Part shown: piece by piece, positions 6,999-13,596 of the stretch | How the letters are laid out: each line of letters begins with the position of its first letter | Position numbering within the stretch: position 1 is the stretch's first letter | Assembly: GCA_902462065.1 (NCBI GenBank) | Contig: CABQAK010000020.1 | Span: 1-36,402 of the forward strand | Length of the DNA: 36,402 nt | Direction: 5' to 3' | Source: an uncultured Collinsella sp. | Lineage (GTDB): Bacteria > Actinomycetota > Coriobacteriia > Coriobacteriales > Coriobacteriaceae | Position numbers and translations under genes: made by a program | The notes under the pieces: model-generated | Told to the model about the DNA's origin: nothing | Database searches by the model: none | Seen by the model: the letters and a program-made list of their open reading frames with translations, nothing else

Positions 6999-7769
6999 AT
7001 GTGGGATTGGATCGTTAACATCCTTTTCGAGCTGCTCAAGCTCATCCAGACCTTTGCGGTCGACTGGGGCCTGTCCATCATCATCCTGGTGGTCATCATC
7101 CGTCTGCTGTTGACGCCGCTCATGCTCAAGTCGACCAAGTCGACGGCTCGCATGCAGGTGCTGCAGCCCAAGATGCTCGAGATCCAGGAGCGCTATGCCG
7201 ACGATCCCCAGCGTCAGGCCGAGGAGATGCAGAAGTTCTACAGCGAGAACAAGTTCAACCCCATGGCTGGCTGTCTGCCGCTGCTGATTCAGATGCCTAT
7301 CCTGTTCGCCCTGTTTACATTGCTGCGCAACCTGCCGCAGTACTTTAACGACGGCACGTTCTCGTTCTTCAACATCCTGCCCGACCTGACCACCACGCCG
7401 AGCGCTTCCTTTGCCGATGGCTTTATGGTTGCACTGCCTGCGCTGGTTTGCCTGATCCTGTTCGCCGTCCTTACCCTGATTCCGCAGCTCTATATGTCGC
7501 GCAACCAGACCGGCCAGCAGGCTCAGAGCATGCGTATGATGGCCGTTGTCATGACGGTCATGATGCTTTGGATGGGCTGGAGCCTTCCCGTTGGTGTTCT
7601 GCTGTACTACGACGTCTCGTCTGCTTGGCAGGTTATCCAGCAGATTTTTGTGACGCAGAAGGTCATCGACAAGGCGAAGGCCGATGAGGAGGAGCGTCTT
7701 AAGAACGCTCCGCTGCAGGTTGAGGTCACTCGTCGAGAGAAGAAGCCGCGCCCGCACAAGAAGAAGTAG
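6999..7769 (+). CDS. yidC: Membrane protein insertase YidC/Oxa1 family
   Basis: YidC inserts and folds inner-membrane proteins, alone or with SecYEG. The protein has 256 residues, the short Gram-positive/actinobacterial form without the large periplasmic domain of E. coli. The first membrane segment and groove region (GLSIIILVVIIRLLLTPL) carry the conserved Arg around residue 36. A charged cytoplasmic hairpin (LQPKMLEIQERYADDPQRQ) follows, then NPMAGCLPLLIQMPILFALF and further hydrophobic segments. The C-terminus is basic (RREKKPRPHKKK). A GGAGG lies upstream of ATG 6999. Confidence 0.95.
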   Translation: MWDWIVNILFELLKLIQTFAVDWGLSIIILVVIIRLLLTPLMLKSTKSTARMQVLQPKMLEIQERYADDPQRQAEEMQKFYSENKFNPMAGCLPLLIQMPILFALFTLLRNLPQYFNDGTFSFFNILPDLTTTPSASFADGFMVALPALVCLILFAVLTLIPQLYMSRNQTGQQAQSMRMMAVVMTVMMLWMGWSLPVGVLLYYDVSSAWQVIQQIFVTQKVIDKAKADEEERLKNAPLQVEVTRREKKPRPHKKK

Positions 7770-7787
7770 TGGGATATCAATTTTATT

Positions 7788-7800
7788 TAGGTACCTAACT
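7788..7800. repeat. Palindromic 13-mer TTAGGTACCTAAC, copy 1
   Basis: It contains the perfect 12-base palindrome TTAGGTACCTAA and lies between yidC and jag, just before the jag ribosome binding site. The same 13-mer recurs at 11291-11303. It could be an operator or a recognition site; no function is known to me. Confidence 0.5.
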
Positions 7801-7813
7801 TTTGGAGTACGTT

Positions 7814-8383
7814 ATGTCTGAAGAGATCGTCGAGGATATGCTTGAGGAGGTTGCCCCGCAGGTCGCGGGCGATTATCCCGAGATTGCACAGCGCTACAAG
7901 GCTGGTGAAGAGCTGACCGATGAGGAGCTCGACACCATTGCCGATGTTGCGATTTCCATCCTGCGTTCCATCCTTTCGCACTTCGATGCCGCCAACTCTC
8001 CTATCGATGAGTATGAGGGCGACGAGGGTGAACTGATTTTGGATGTAACGGCTCCTGATCTTGCTGTTCTCATTGGCCGTCATGGTCGCACCCTTGATGC
8101 CCTTCAGGTTATGTTCTCTTTGCTGGTGAGCCGCAAGCTTGGCTTTAGGTATCCGGTTGTAGTGGACGTCGAGGGATACAAGAGCCGCCGTCAGGACAAG
8201 GTTGCCTCCATGGCTCAGTCTGCTGCCGAGCGTGCCATCCGCACTCATAAGAGTGTTTCGCTTCCGCCCATGAATGCCTACGAGCGCCGACTGGTTCACA
8301 TTGCACTTCGTGGCAATGATGCCGTCGATACTCATTCTGAGGGTTCTGACCCTGATCGCCATGTGGTGATTGTTGCTCGATAA
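7814..8383 (+). CDS. jag: Jag/KhpB-type RNA-binding protein (KH and R3H domains)
   Basis: Jag (KhpB/EloR) is an RNA-binding protein tied to cell-wall elongation and usually encoded after yidC. ATG 7814 is chosen because GGAG (7804-7807) lies 6 bases before it; an in-frame TTG at 7802 would overlap that site. The 189-residue protein lacks a recognisable jag-N domain and begins with an acidic segment. It then has a KH domain with LIGRHGRTLDALQ (about 90-102) and an R3H domain with PPMNAYERRLVHIAL (about 154-168). A strong terminator follows, so the rpmH-jag operon probably ends here. Confidence 0.92.
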   Translation: MSEEIVEDMLEEVAPQVAGDYPEIAQRYKAGEELTDEELDTIADVAISILRSILSHFDAANSPIDEYEGDEGELILDVTAPDLAVLIGRHGRTLDALQVMFSLLVSRKLGFRYPVVVDVEGYKSRRQDKVASMAQSAAERAIRTHKSVSLPPMNAYERRLVHIALRGNDAVDTHSEGSDPDRHVVIVAR

Positions 8384-8401
8384 TCTACTCGAGCTTATGC
8401 T

Positions 8402-8433
8402 AAGGGGACGTGGTTTCTACGTCCCCTTTTTTT
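8402..8433 (+). terminator. Rho-independent terminator after jag
   Basis: A 10-bp stem (8402-8411 with 8419-8428) and a 7-base loop are followed by a run of seven Ts to 8433. Confidence 0.9.
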
Positions 8434-8479
8434 GTCAAAAGTTCTCGATACACTGATTTTTGTCAGAAAGGAGCTTTCA

Positions 8480-9217
8480 TTGTTAGTACTTACCGATCAG
8501 CAGGCTGACGAGATGTTGAGTCGTCTAACTTCCTATTGCAAAGAGTATTCCTTGAGCGTAACTGATGTTGAGCTTAGGAAATGTATTCATCATTTGGACT
8601 TGGTTCTGGAAACAAATAAGACAACCAATCTCACCCGTATTCTTAACGTAGAAGATGCTGCCGTACTTCATATCCTCGACTCACTTGTTTTGCTCCCCTA
8701 TATCAATAAGGCTCCTGAGGGAGCTTTACTCGATATGGGTACAGGTGCGGGCTTCCCTGGTATTCCGTTAACCATATCCACGCATCGTAAAGCTACTTAT
8801 ATTGACTCTGTTGGCAAGAAGGTTGATGCTGTCAATTCTTTTATTCATGTTCTTGGACTGAAACATGCTCATGCGGTCCACGATCGTCTTGAAGAATATG
8901 CTCGAAGCCATAAGAAGCAGTTCTCCGTTGTAACCGCCCGCGCCCTGGCCCCTCTACCGATTCTTGTTGAGTATGCGGCTCCGTTCCTCAAGGATGGAGG
9001 GCTATTTGTTATCACCAAGGGCAATCCTTCGGATGAGGAGCTTGCTTCCGGTATGTCAGCAGCTAAGATTTGCGGCTTCACTTTGCTTCTGAATGACGCA
9101 ATTGATTTGCCTGAAGGCTTGGGTCACAGGGAGTTCATTGTCCTTAAGAAGAGTCATCTAGCATCCGTTTCATTGCCTCGTGCAAATGGCATGGCAAAGA
9201 AGAATCCGCTTGCCTAG
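8480..9217 (+). CDS. rsmG: 16S rRNA (guanine-527-N7) methyltransferase RsmG (GidB)
   Basis: RsmG uses SAM to methylate G527 (E. coli numbering) of 16S rRNA; loss can give low-level streptomycin resistance. The start is a TTG at 8480, chosen because AAAGGAG (8467-8473) lies 6 bases before it; the longer frame begins in the upstream terminator. The 245-residue protein has the SAM motif LLDMGTGAGFPGIPL and the conserved SVVTARALAPLPILVEYAAP, with a late FVITKG strand. Base composition is clearly lower in GC than in the genes before it. It leads the parA/parB group, as in many bacteria. Confidence 0.95.
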   Translation: MLVLTDQQADEMLSRLTSYCKEYSLSVTDVELRKCIHHLDLVLETNKTTNLTRILNVEDAAVLHILDSLVLLPYINKAPEGALLDMGTGAGFPGIPLTISTHRKATYIDSVGKKVDAVNSFIHVLGLKHAHAVHDRLEEYARSHKKQFSVVTARALAPLPILVEYAAPFLKDGGLFVITKGNPSDEELASGMSAAKICGFTLLLNDAIDLPEGLGHREFIVLKKSHLASVSLPRANGMAKKNPLA

Positions 9218-9218
9218 A

Positions 9219-9234
9219 TGTTTCACGTGAAACA
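9219..9234. promoter_or_regulatory. parS centromere site 1
   Basis: A perfect parS palindrome TGTTTCACGTGAAACA, flanked by A and T, begins 1 base after the rsmG stop. ParB binds such sites to nucleate the partition complex. Confidence 0.95.
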
Positions 9235-9257
9235 TAATGGATACTAACAACTTGCAG

Positions 9258-9273
9258 TGTTTCACGTGAAACA
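9258..9273. promoter_or_regulatory. parS centromere site 2
   Basis: A second perfect 16-mer parS, 39 bases from site 1 (start to start). Confidence 0.95.
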
Positions 9274-9296
9274 TGGCGGTTGATATCGATTCGGAA

Positions 9297-9312
9297 TGTT
9301 TCACGTGAAACA
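9297..9312. promoter_or_regulatory. parS centromere site 3
   Basis: A third perfect 16-mer parS, again 39 bases after the previous one, so the three sites are evenly spaced. They lie upstream of parA, where bound ParB could also affect parA transcription. Confidence 0.95.
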
Positions 9313-9351
9313 TCCTCCGTTTGACAGCTTTAATACACACCAGGAGGGACC

Positions 9352-10152
9352 GTGGGATTTCGCGACGTTAAGCGTTCTAAGAGCGCAAAAAACACGCGTA
9401 TCATTGCAATCATCAATCAAAAGGGCGGCGTCGGTAAGTCAACGACGGCCGTAAACCTTGCAGCAGCACTGGGTGAGCAGGGTCGTAAGACACTGATTGT
9501 CGATTTTGATCCGCAGGGAAACAGCACCAGTGGATTCGGAATTGAAAAAGAAGACCTTGATCACTGCATCTATGATGCATTGTTGAACGATGTGCCGGCA
9601 GAATCGCTTGTTCTTGATACAAATTGCAAAAAGGTATTCGTAATTCCGGCTACAATTCAGCTTGCAGGCGCCGAAATTGAGCTCGTGAGCGCAATTGCTC
9701 GTGAAACCCGTCTCAAAGATTTGCTTGAGCCGATTCAGGACGAGTTCGATTTTATTTTCATTGACTGTCCTCCTTCGCTCGGCTTGCTTACTATCAACGC
9801 CTTGACCGCAGCAGACAGCGTTTTGATTCCGATCCAGTGCGAGTATTACGCACTCGAGGGCGTTACGAAGCTGCTTGAGTCAATGAAAATGGTCAAATCA
9901 CGTTTGAACAAGGGCTTAGACACCTATGGTGTGCTTATGACCATGTATGACTCGCGTACCTCTCTATCGAATCAGGTTGTTGAGGAGGTTCAATCGTACT
10001 TTGGTGATAAGGCGTTTAAGACGCTGATCCCCCGTACGGTTAAAATTTCCGAAGCTCCGTCTTTTGGAGAACCGGTAATTACCTATGCACCTCAAAATAA
10101 GGGTGCAAAAGCGTATATGAACCTTGCAAAAGAGGTGATCAAGCGTGCCTAG
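9352..10152 (+). CDS. parA: Chromosome partitioning ATPase ParA (Soj)
   Basis: ParA is a deviant-Walker ATPase that binds the nucleoid as an ATP dimer and drives movement of ParB-parS complexes. It starts at GTG 9352 with AGGAGG (9342-9347) upstream. The 266-residue protein has the deviant Walker A KGGVGKST near residue 24, the switch DFDPQGNSTSG and the Walker B segment FIFIDCPPSLG. The C-terminal region with PRTVKISEAPSFGEPV is typical of Soj. It overlaps parB by 8 bases and follows three parS sites. Confidence 0.97.
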   Translation: MGFRDVKRSKSAKNTRIIAIINQKGGVGKSTTAVNLAAALGEQGRKTLIVDFDPQGNSTSGFGIEKEDLDHCIYDALLNDVPAESLVLDTNCKKVFVIPATIQLAGAEIELVSAIARETRLKDLLEPIQDEFDFIFIDCPPSLGLLTINALTAADSVLIPIQCEYYALEGVTKLLESMKMVKSRLNKGLDTYGVLMTMYDSRTSLSNQVVEEVQSYFGDKAFKTLIPRTVKISEAPSFGEPVITYAPQNKGAKAYMNLAKEVIKRA

Positions 10153-11050
10153 TGTAAAGAAACGTGGCGGATTGGGACGTGGACTCAATGCTTTGGTCTC
10201 TGAGGCCGAGTATGAGACCGGTGGTTCGGCTGCAGCGGGTTCAAATGCATCATCTGAAACAAAACTACCTATTGAGGATATTGTTCCCAACCCTAACCAG
10301 CCGCGAATTCACTTTAACGAAACTGAACTTCGCGAGTTGAGCGAGTCAATCCAAGAACATGGCGTTTTGCAGCCACTTTTGGTTCGCAAACATGGAAACG
10401 GCTATGAGATCATCGCTGGTGAGCGTCGTTACCAGGCGTCAAAGCTTGCTGGTCTTGAGGAACTGCCTGTCATCATTAAAGAAGTTAATGATGAAGAGAT
10501 GTTGGCTCTCGCTCTTATCGAAAATCTTCAGCGTTCTGACCTGAATCCTGTCGAAGAGGCTAAGGGCTATCGACAGCTCATCGATGCCAGCGGTATGACG
10601 CAGGAGGCATTGTCGAAGGCAGTAAGCAAGTCACGCTCTGCAATTACAAACTCGCTGCGCCTTCTCGATCTTCCTGAAGTTGTTCAGCAGATGATTTTTG
10701 AGGGCAAACTTACTGCTGGTCATGCACGTGCGATTCTTGCAGTTCCCTATGAGGATGCTCGAATTCGACTTGCAGAGAAAGTTGTTGCAGAGGGTCTTTC
10801 CGTAAGAGCGACAGAAAATCTTGCTCCGTTGTTTTCTGCCGGAGAGACACCTAAGACGCCGAGGCCTGCAACGCCTCAGTCTTTTAAAAAGGCTGCCCGT
10901 GTGCTCCGTCAGGTATTTAATACCAACGTGCGTGTGAAGAGCTCGCGTGGAAAGAATAAGATTGAGATTGAGTTTAAAGACGAGGAAGAGCTCTCTCGTA
11001 TTCTTGGCGAAATGATTCAGTTTGATCAAGGAGGCCAAGATGAGGAATAA
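10145..11050 (+). CDS. parB: Chromosome partitioning protein ParB (Spo0J)
   Basis: ParB is a CTPase clamp that loads at parS and spreads along DNA. It starts at GTG 10145 inside the end of parA. The 301-residue protein begins KKRGGLGRGLNALVSE, the ParA-interacting tail. The N-terminal domain has GERRYQASKLAG and ENLQRSDLNPVEEAKGY, the CTP-binding and arginine-patch motifs. A helix-turn-helix (TQEALSKAVSKSRSAITNSL) reads parS, and an acidic C-terminal dimerisation region ends the protein. The next gene starts inside its last codons. Confidence 0.97.
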   Translation: MPSVKKRGGLGRGLNALVSEAEYETGGSAAAGSNASSETKLPIEDIVPNPNQPRIHFNETELRELSESIQEHGVLQPLLVRKHGNGYEIIAGERRYQASKLAGLEELPVIIKEVNDEEMLALALIENLQRSDLNPVEEAKGYRQLIDASGMTQEALSKAVSKSRSAITNSLRLLDLPEVVQQMIFEGKLTAGHARAILAVPYEDARIRLAEKVVAEGLSVRATENLAPLFSAGETPKTPRPATPQSFKKAARVLRQVFNTNVRVKSSRGKNKIEIEFKDEEELSRILGEMIQFDQGGQDEE

Positions 11051-11294
11051 GATTTTAACAACGATTGCATTGGCGACGACTGTCGCGGCTGGTGCCTTTG
11101 CAGGTTATAAGATTGCGACAGACGATGAACTTCGAGGTCGTTTGCTTCGTGGCGCGCAAGATATCGTCGATACTTCCAAAAAGAAAATGGATGTTATGAC
11201 GGAAGATGTTGCCATGCGTACTGCTCAGGTAACGAAGAATCCCAAGATTAATCAAGGTTGGGTTAGCAACCAATGGGAAAATGTAGGCTATTAG
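11040..11294 (+). CDS. Small YtxH-like membrane protein
   Basis: This 84-residue protein starts at ATG 11040, with AAGGAGG upstream, and overlaps the parB end by 11 bases; an earlier in-frame TTG would place the ribosome binding site inside the gene. It has one N-terminal hydrophobic segment (ILTTIALATTVAAGAFAGYKIA), then a charged helical tail (RGRLLRGAQDIVDTSKKK) like YtxH/gas-vesicle-type proteins. It is the last gene before a terminator. Its role is unknown; the coupling to parB suggests co-expression only. Confidence 0.75.
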   Translation: MRNKILTTIALATTVAAGAFAGYKIATDDELRGRLLRGAQDIVDTSKKKMDVMTEDVAMRTAQVTKNPKINQGWVSNQWENVGY

Positions 11295-11303
11295 GTACCT
11301 AAC
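11291..11303. repeat. Palindromic 13-mer TTAGGTACCTAAC, copy 2
   Basis: Identical to 7788-7800. It begins within the last codons of the YtxH-like gene and lies before the terminator. Confidence 0.5.
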
Positions 11304-11322
11304 AATTACTCAGCATATTTTG

Positions 11323-11364
11323 AGGGGTCCTTGTCTGATTCACGAGACAAGGACCCCTTATTTT
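11323..11364 (+). terminator. Terminator after the parAB operon
   Basis: A 14-bp stem (11323-11336 with 11345-11358) and an 8-base loop are followed by TATTTT. Confidence 0.85.
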
Positions 11365-11418
11365 GGCCGTAAAACATGGGACAGTTAGCAGCTGATTCAA
11401 AATTAGGTCAATAAATGA

Positions 11419-11455
11419 AACGACCCCGCTTGCATATTCTGCAACCGGGGTCGTT
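11419..11455 (-). terminator. Terminator after rlmN
   Basis: The stem AACGACCCCG (11419-11428) pairs with 11446-11455, with an inner TTGCA/TGCAA pair. Read on the minus strand it is followed by TTCATTTATT. Confidence 0.7.
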
Positions 11456-11458
11456 CGA

Positions 11459-11474
11459 TGTTTCACATGAAACG
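11459..11474. promoter_or_regulatory. Degenerate parS-like site
   Basis: TGTTTCACATGAAACG differs from the parS consensus at 2 of 16 bases. It lies between the rlmN terminator and the rlmN stop, about 2.2 kb from the perfect parS cluster. Binding may be weak. Confidence 0.5.
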
Positions 11475-11492
11475 TTTTGGGGTGCGACTCCC

Positions 11493-12545
11493 CTATGCGT
11501 TTTTCTGAACCTTGAAGCGCTGCTTCAGCTGTCCGCAAGCGGCGTCAATATCGTTACCACGGGAGTTACGAATCGTGGTCTCGATGCCACGGGACTCAAG
11601 ACGACGCTGAAGATCCTCAACCTTATGAATCGGCGACGGCTTGAGCGGGCTACCCTCGATGTCGTTAAGCTGAATGAGGTTAACGTGGCACAGCGTTCCC
11701 TCGCAGAAGTCGCAGAGCGCCTGCATTTCGGGATTCGTATCGTTGACGCCTTCGATCATGGCATACTCATAGGTAGGGCGGCGGCCAGTCTTCTCGGTGT
11801 AGAGCTGAAGCGCCTCGTGAAGGCGAAGCAGCGTGTACTTCTTAACACCGGGCATGAGCTTGTTGCGCGTCGACTGGATGGCGGAATGCAGGGAAACGGC
11901 AAGCGTGAACTGCTCGGGGATATCGGCAAATTTGCGAATACCGGGAATAACGCCGCTGGTAGAGACGGTGAGGTGACGAGCGCCGATACCGATGCCATCG
12001 GGGTCGTTGAGGATTCGCAGAGCCTTGAGAACCTCGTCGTAGTTGGCAAACGGCTCGCCCTGGCCCATGAAGACGACGCTCGTGGCACGCTCGCCAAAGT
12101 CGTTGGATACATGAAGTACCTGGTCGACGATCTCTTGAGCGGTCAGAGAGCGCTTGAGGCCGTTGAGACCGGTAGCGCAAAAGGCACAGCCCATGCCGCA
12201 GCCTGCCTGGGTGGAAACGCAGACGGAAAGCTTGTTACGACGGGGCATGCCGACAGTCTCGACGGAAACGCCGTCGTGGTACTCGAGCAGATACTTGCGC
12301 GAGCCATCTTTGGAAACCTGCTTGGTGAGTTCAGTGGGCGTGTCAAAGGCAAAAGCCTCTTTAAGCTGCTCGCGGAAAGCCTTGGGAAGGTTGGTCATAT
12401 CGTCAAACGAACAAACGTTCTTCTCGAAGACCCATTCGATAAGCTGCTTCGCGCGGAAGGCGGGCTGGCCAAGTTCGACCACGAGCTCGCGAATATCGTT
12501 TTGGCTCAAGTCGCGAATGTCCTGAGATTTAGTCCTGGGATTCAT
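11493..12545 (-). CDS. rlmN: Dual-specificity 23S rRNA/tRNA adenine-C2 methyltransferase RlmN
   Basis: RlmN is a radical-SAM enzyme that methylates C2 of A2503 in 23S rRNA and A37 in some tRNAs. The 350-residue protein has the radical-SAM cluster motif CGMGCAFCATG (C-x3-C-x2-C) within STQAGCGMGC, the segment VVFMGQGEPFANYDEV and the motif HLTVSTSGVIPGI. The end is shorter and more charged than in some homologues (LKQRFKVQKNA). It starts at ATG 12545 with AAAGG upstream. It is oriented opposite to parAB and ddl and probably forms its own transcript. Confidence 0.96.
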   Translation of the reverse strand: MNPRTKSQDIRDLSQNDIRELVVELGQPAFRAKQLIEWVFEKNVCSFDDMTNLPKAFREQLKEAFAFDTPTELTKQVSKDGSRKYLLEYHDGVSVETVGMPRRNKLSVCVSTQAGCGMGCAFCATGLNGLKRSLTAQEIVDQVLHVSNDFGERATSVVFMGQGEPFANYDEVLKALRILNDPDGIGIGARHLTVSTSGVIPGIRKFADIPEQFTLAVSLHSAIQSTRNKLMPGVKKYTLLRLHEALQLYTEKTGRRPTYEYAMIEGVNDTNPEMQALCDFCEGTLCHVNLIQLNDIEGSPLKPSPIHKVEDLQRRLESRGIETTIRNSRGNDIDAACGQLKQRFKVQKNA

Positions 12546-12560
12546 GGAAGCCTTTCGATT

Positions 12561-12590
12561 TTGGGGAAACGTAGAGGGTATCGCTACAAT
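12561..12590 (+). promoter_or_regulatory. Possible promoter of ddl operon
   Basis: TTGGGG (12561-12566) and TACAAT (12585-12590) are separated by 18 bases, about 40 bases before the ddl start. The -35 match is weak. Confidence 0.4.
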
Positions 12591-12630
12591 ATGGTATCAG
12601 CTGCAGAAATTATAGAGGAGGAGTCTGCCC

Positions 12631-13596
12631 ATGCCGGGTAAAAGCCTAGAGAACATGCATGTAGCGGTCTTGGCGGGCGGTCATTCCGCTGAGCGCGAGA
12701 TCTCGCTCAATTCGGGAAAGAACGTTGTAGTGGCACTGAAGGAAGCCGGCTACACCTCGGTGGAGCTGCTCGATACGGCCGCTGATGACTTTATGGTAAC
12801 CATGGCAACCGGCGGCTTTGACGTGGCGTTTATCGCCATGCACGGTGCCGGCGGCGAGGATGGTGCTATGCAGGGCGCCATGGAGACCCTGGGTATCCCC
12901 TACACGGCCTCGGGCGTGCTTGCCAGCGCCTGCGGTGCCGACAAGGAGGTCTCTAAGCTCCTGTACGCCAAGGCGGGCATTCCCATTGCCCCCGGCCTTG
13001 CGCTCGAGGTGGGCGATGAAGTCGATATCGATCATATCGTCGAGGTTTGTGGCGAGCGCTGCTTTGTGAAGCCGGCCGTCAACGGTTCCAGCTATGGCAT
13101 TTCCCTGGTCCATGAGCCCTCCGAGCTGCCCGCGGCAATCGCCAAGGCGTTTAAGTACGGCGACAAAGTGCTGGTCGAGAAGTGCATCGAGGGTACCGAG
13201 ATCACCGTCGGCGTATACGGTGAAGATGACGTGCGCGCTCTGCCGATTGTCGAGATTCGCAAGCCCGAGGACTGTGAGTTCTACGATCTGGACGTGAAGT
13301 ATGTCGACCCTACGGACATCCATCGTATTCCGGCGCAGATTTCACCCGAGAATTACGCTCGCGCTCAGGAGCTTGCCTGTGCTGCTCACAAGGCCCTCGG
13401 TTGCCTAGGTATCTCGCGCAGCGACTTTATTGTGAGTGAGGACGGCCCCGTTATCCTCGAGACCAATACCATTCCCGGCATGACCGATACGTCGCTGTAT
13501 CCGGATGAGATCCGCCACACCGACGACATGACGTTCCCGCAGGTCTGTGACAGCCTGATCCGTATGGGCCTTCGTCGAGCGGGCATTGCATGCTAA
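12631..13596 (+). CDS. ddl: D-alanine--D-alanine ligase
   Basis: Ddl joins two D-alanines for the peptidoglycan stem peptide using ATP. The 321-residue ATP-grasp protein has the N-terminal AVLAGGHSAEREISLNSG, the metal/ATP segment KPAVNGSSYGISLV, the EGTEITVGVYG strand and the C-terminal metal-binding ETNTIPGMTDTSLYP. GGAGGAG lies upstream of ATG 12631. Its stop overlaps the start of the next gene, so the two are probably co-transcribed although functionally different. Confidence 0.96.
   Translation: MPGKSLENMHVAVLAGGHSAEREISLNSGKNVVVALKEAGYTSVELLDTAADDFMVTMATGGFDVAFIAMHGAGGEDGAMQGAMETLGIPYTASGVLASACGADKEVSKLLYAKAGIPIAPGLALEVGDEVDIDHIVEVCGERCFVKPAVNGSSYGISLVHEPSELPAAIAKAFKYGDKVLVEKCIEGTEITVGVYGEDDVRALPIVEIRKPEDCEFYDLDVKYVDPTDIHRIPAQISPENYARAQELACAAHKALGCLGISRSDFIVSEDGPVILETNTIPGMTDTSLYPDEIRHTDDMTFPQVCDSLIRMGLRRAGIAC

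Noticed and set aside
6966..7757. A minus-strand frame opposite yidC
   Set aside because: Antisense to a certain yidC; sequence is His/Gln/Arg-rich without domains.
9321..9326. TTGACA upstream of parA as a promoter -35
   Set aside because: The expected -10 position coincides with the ribosome binding site, leaving no leader and no TATAAT-like word.
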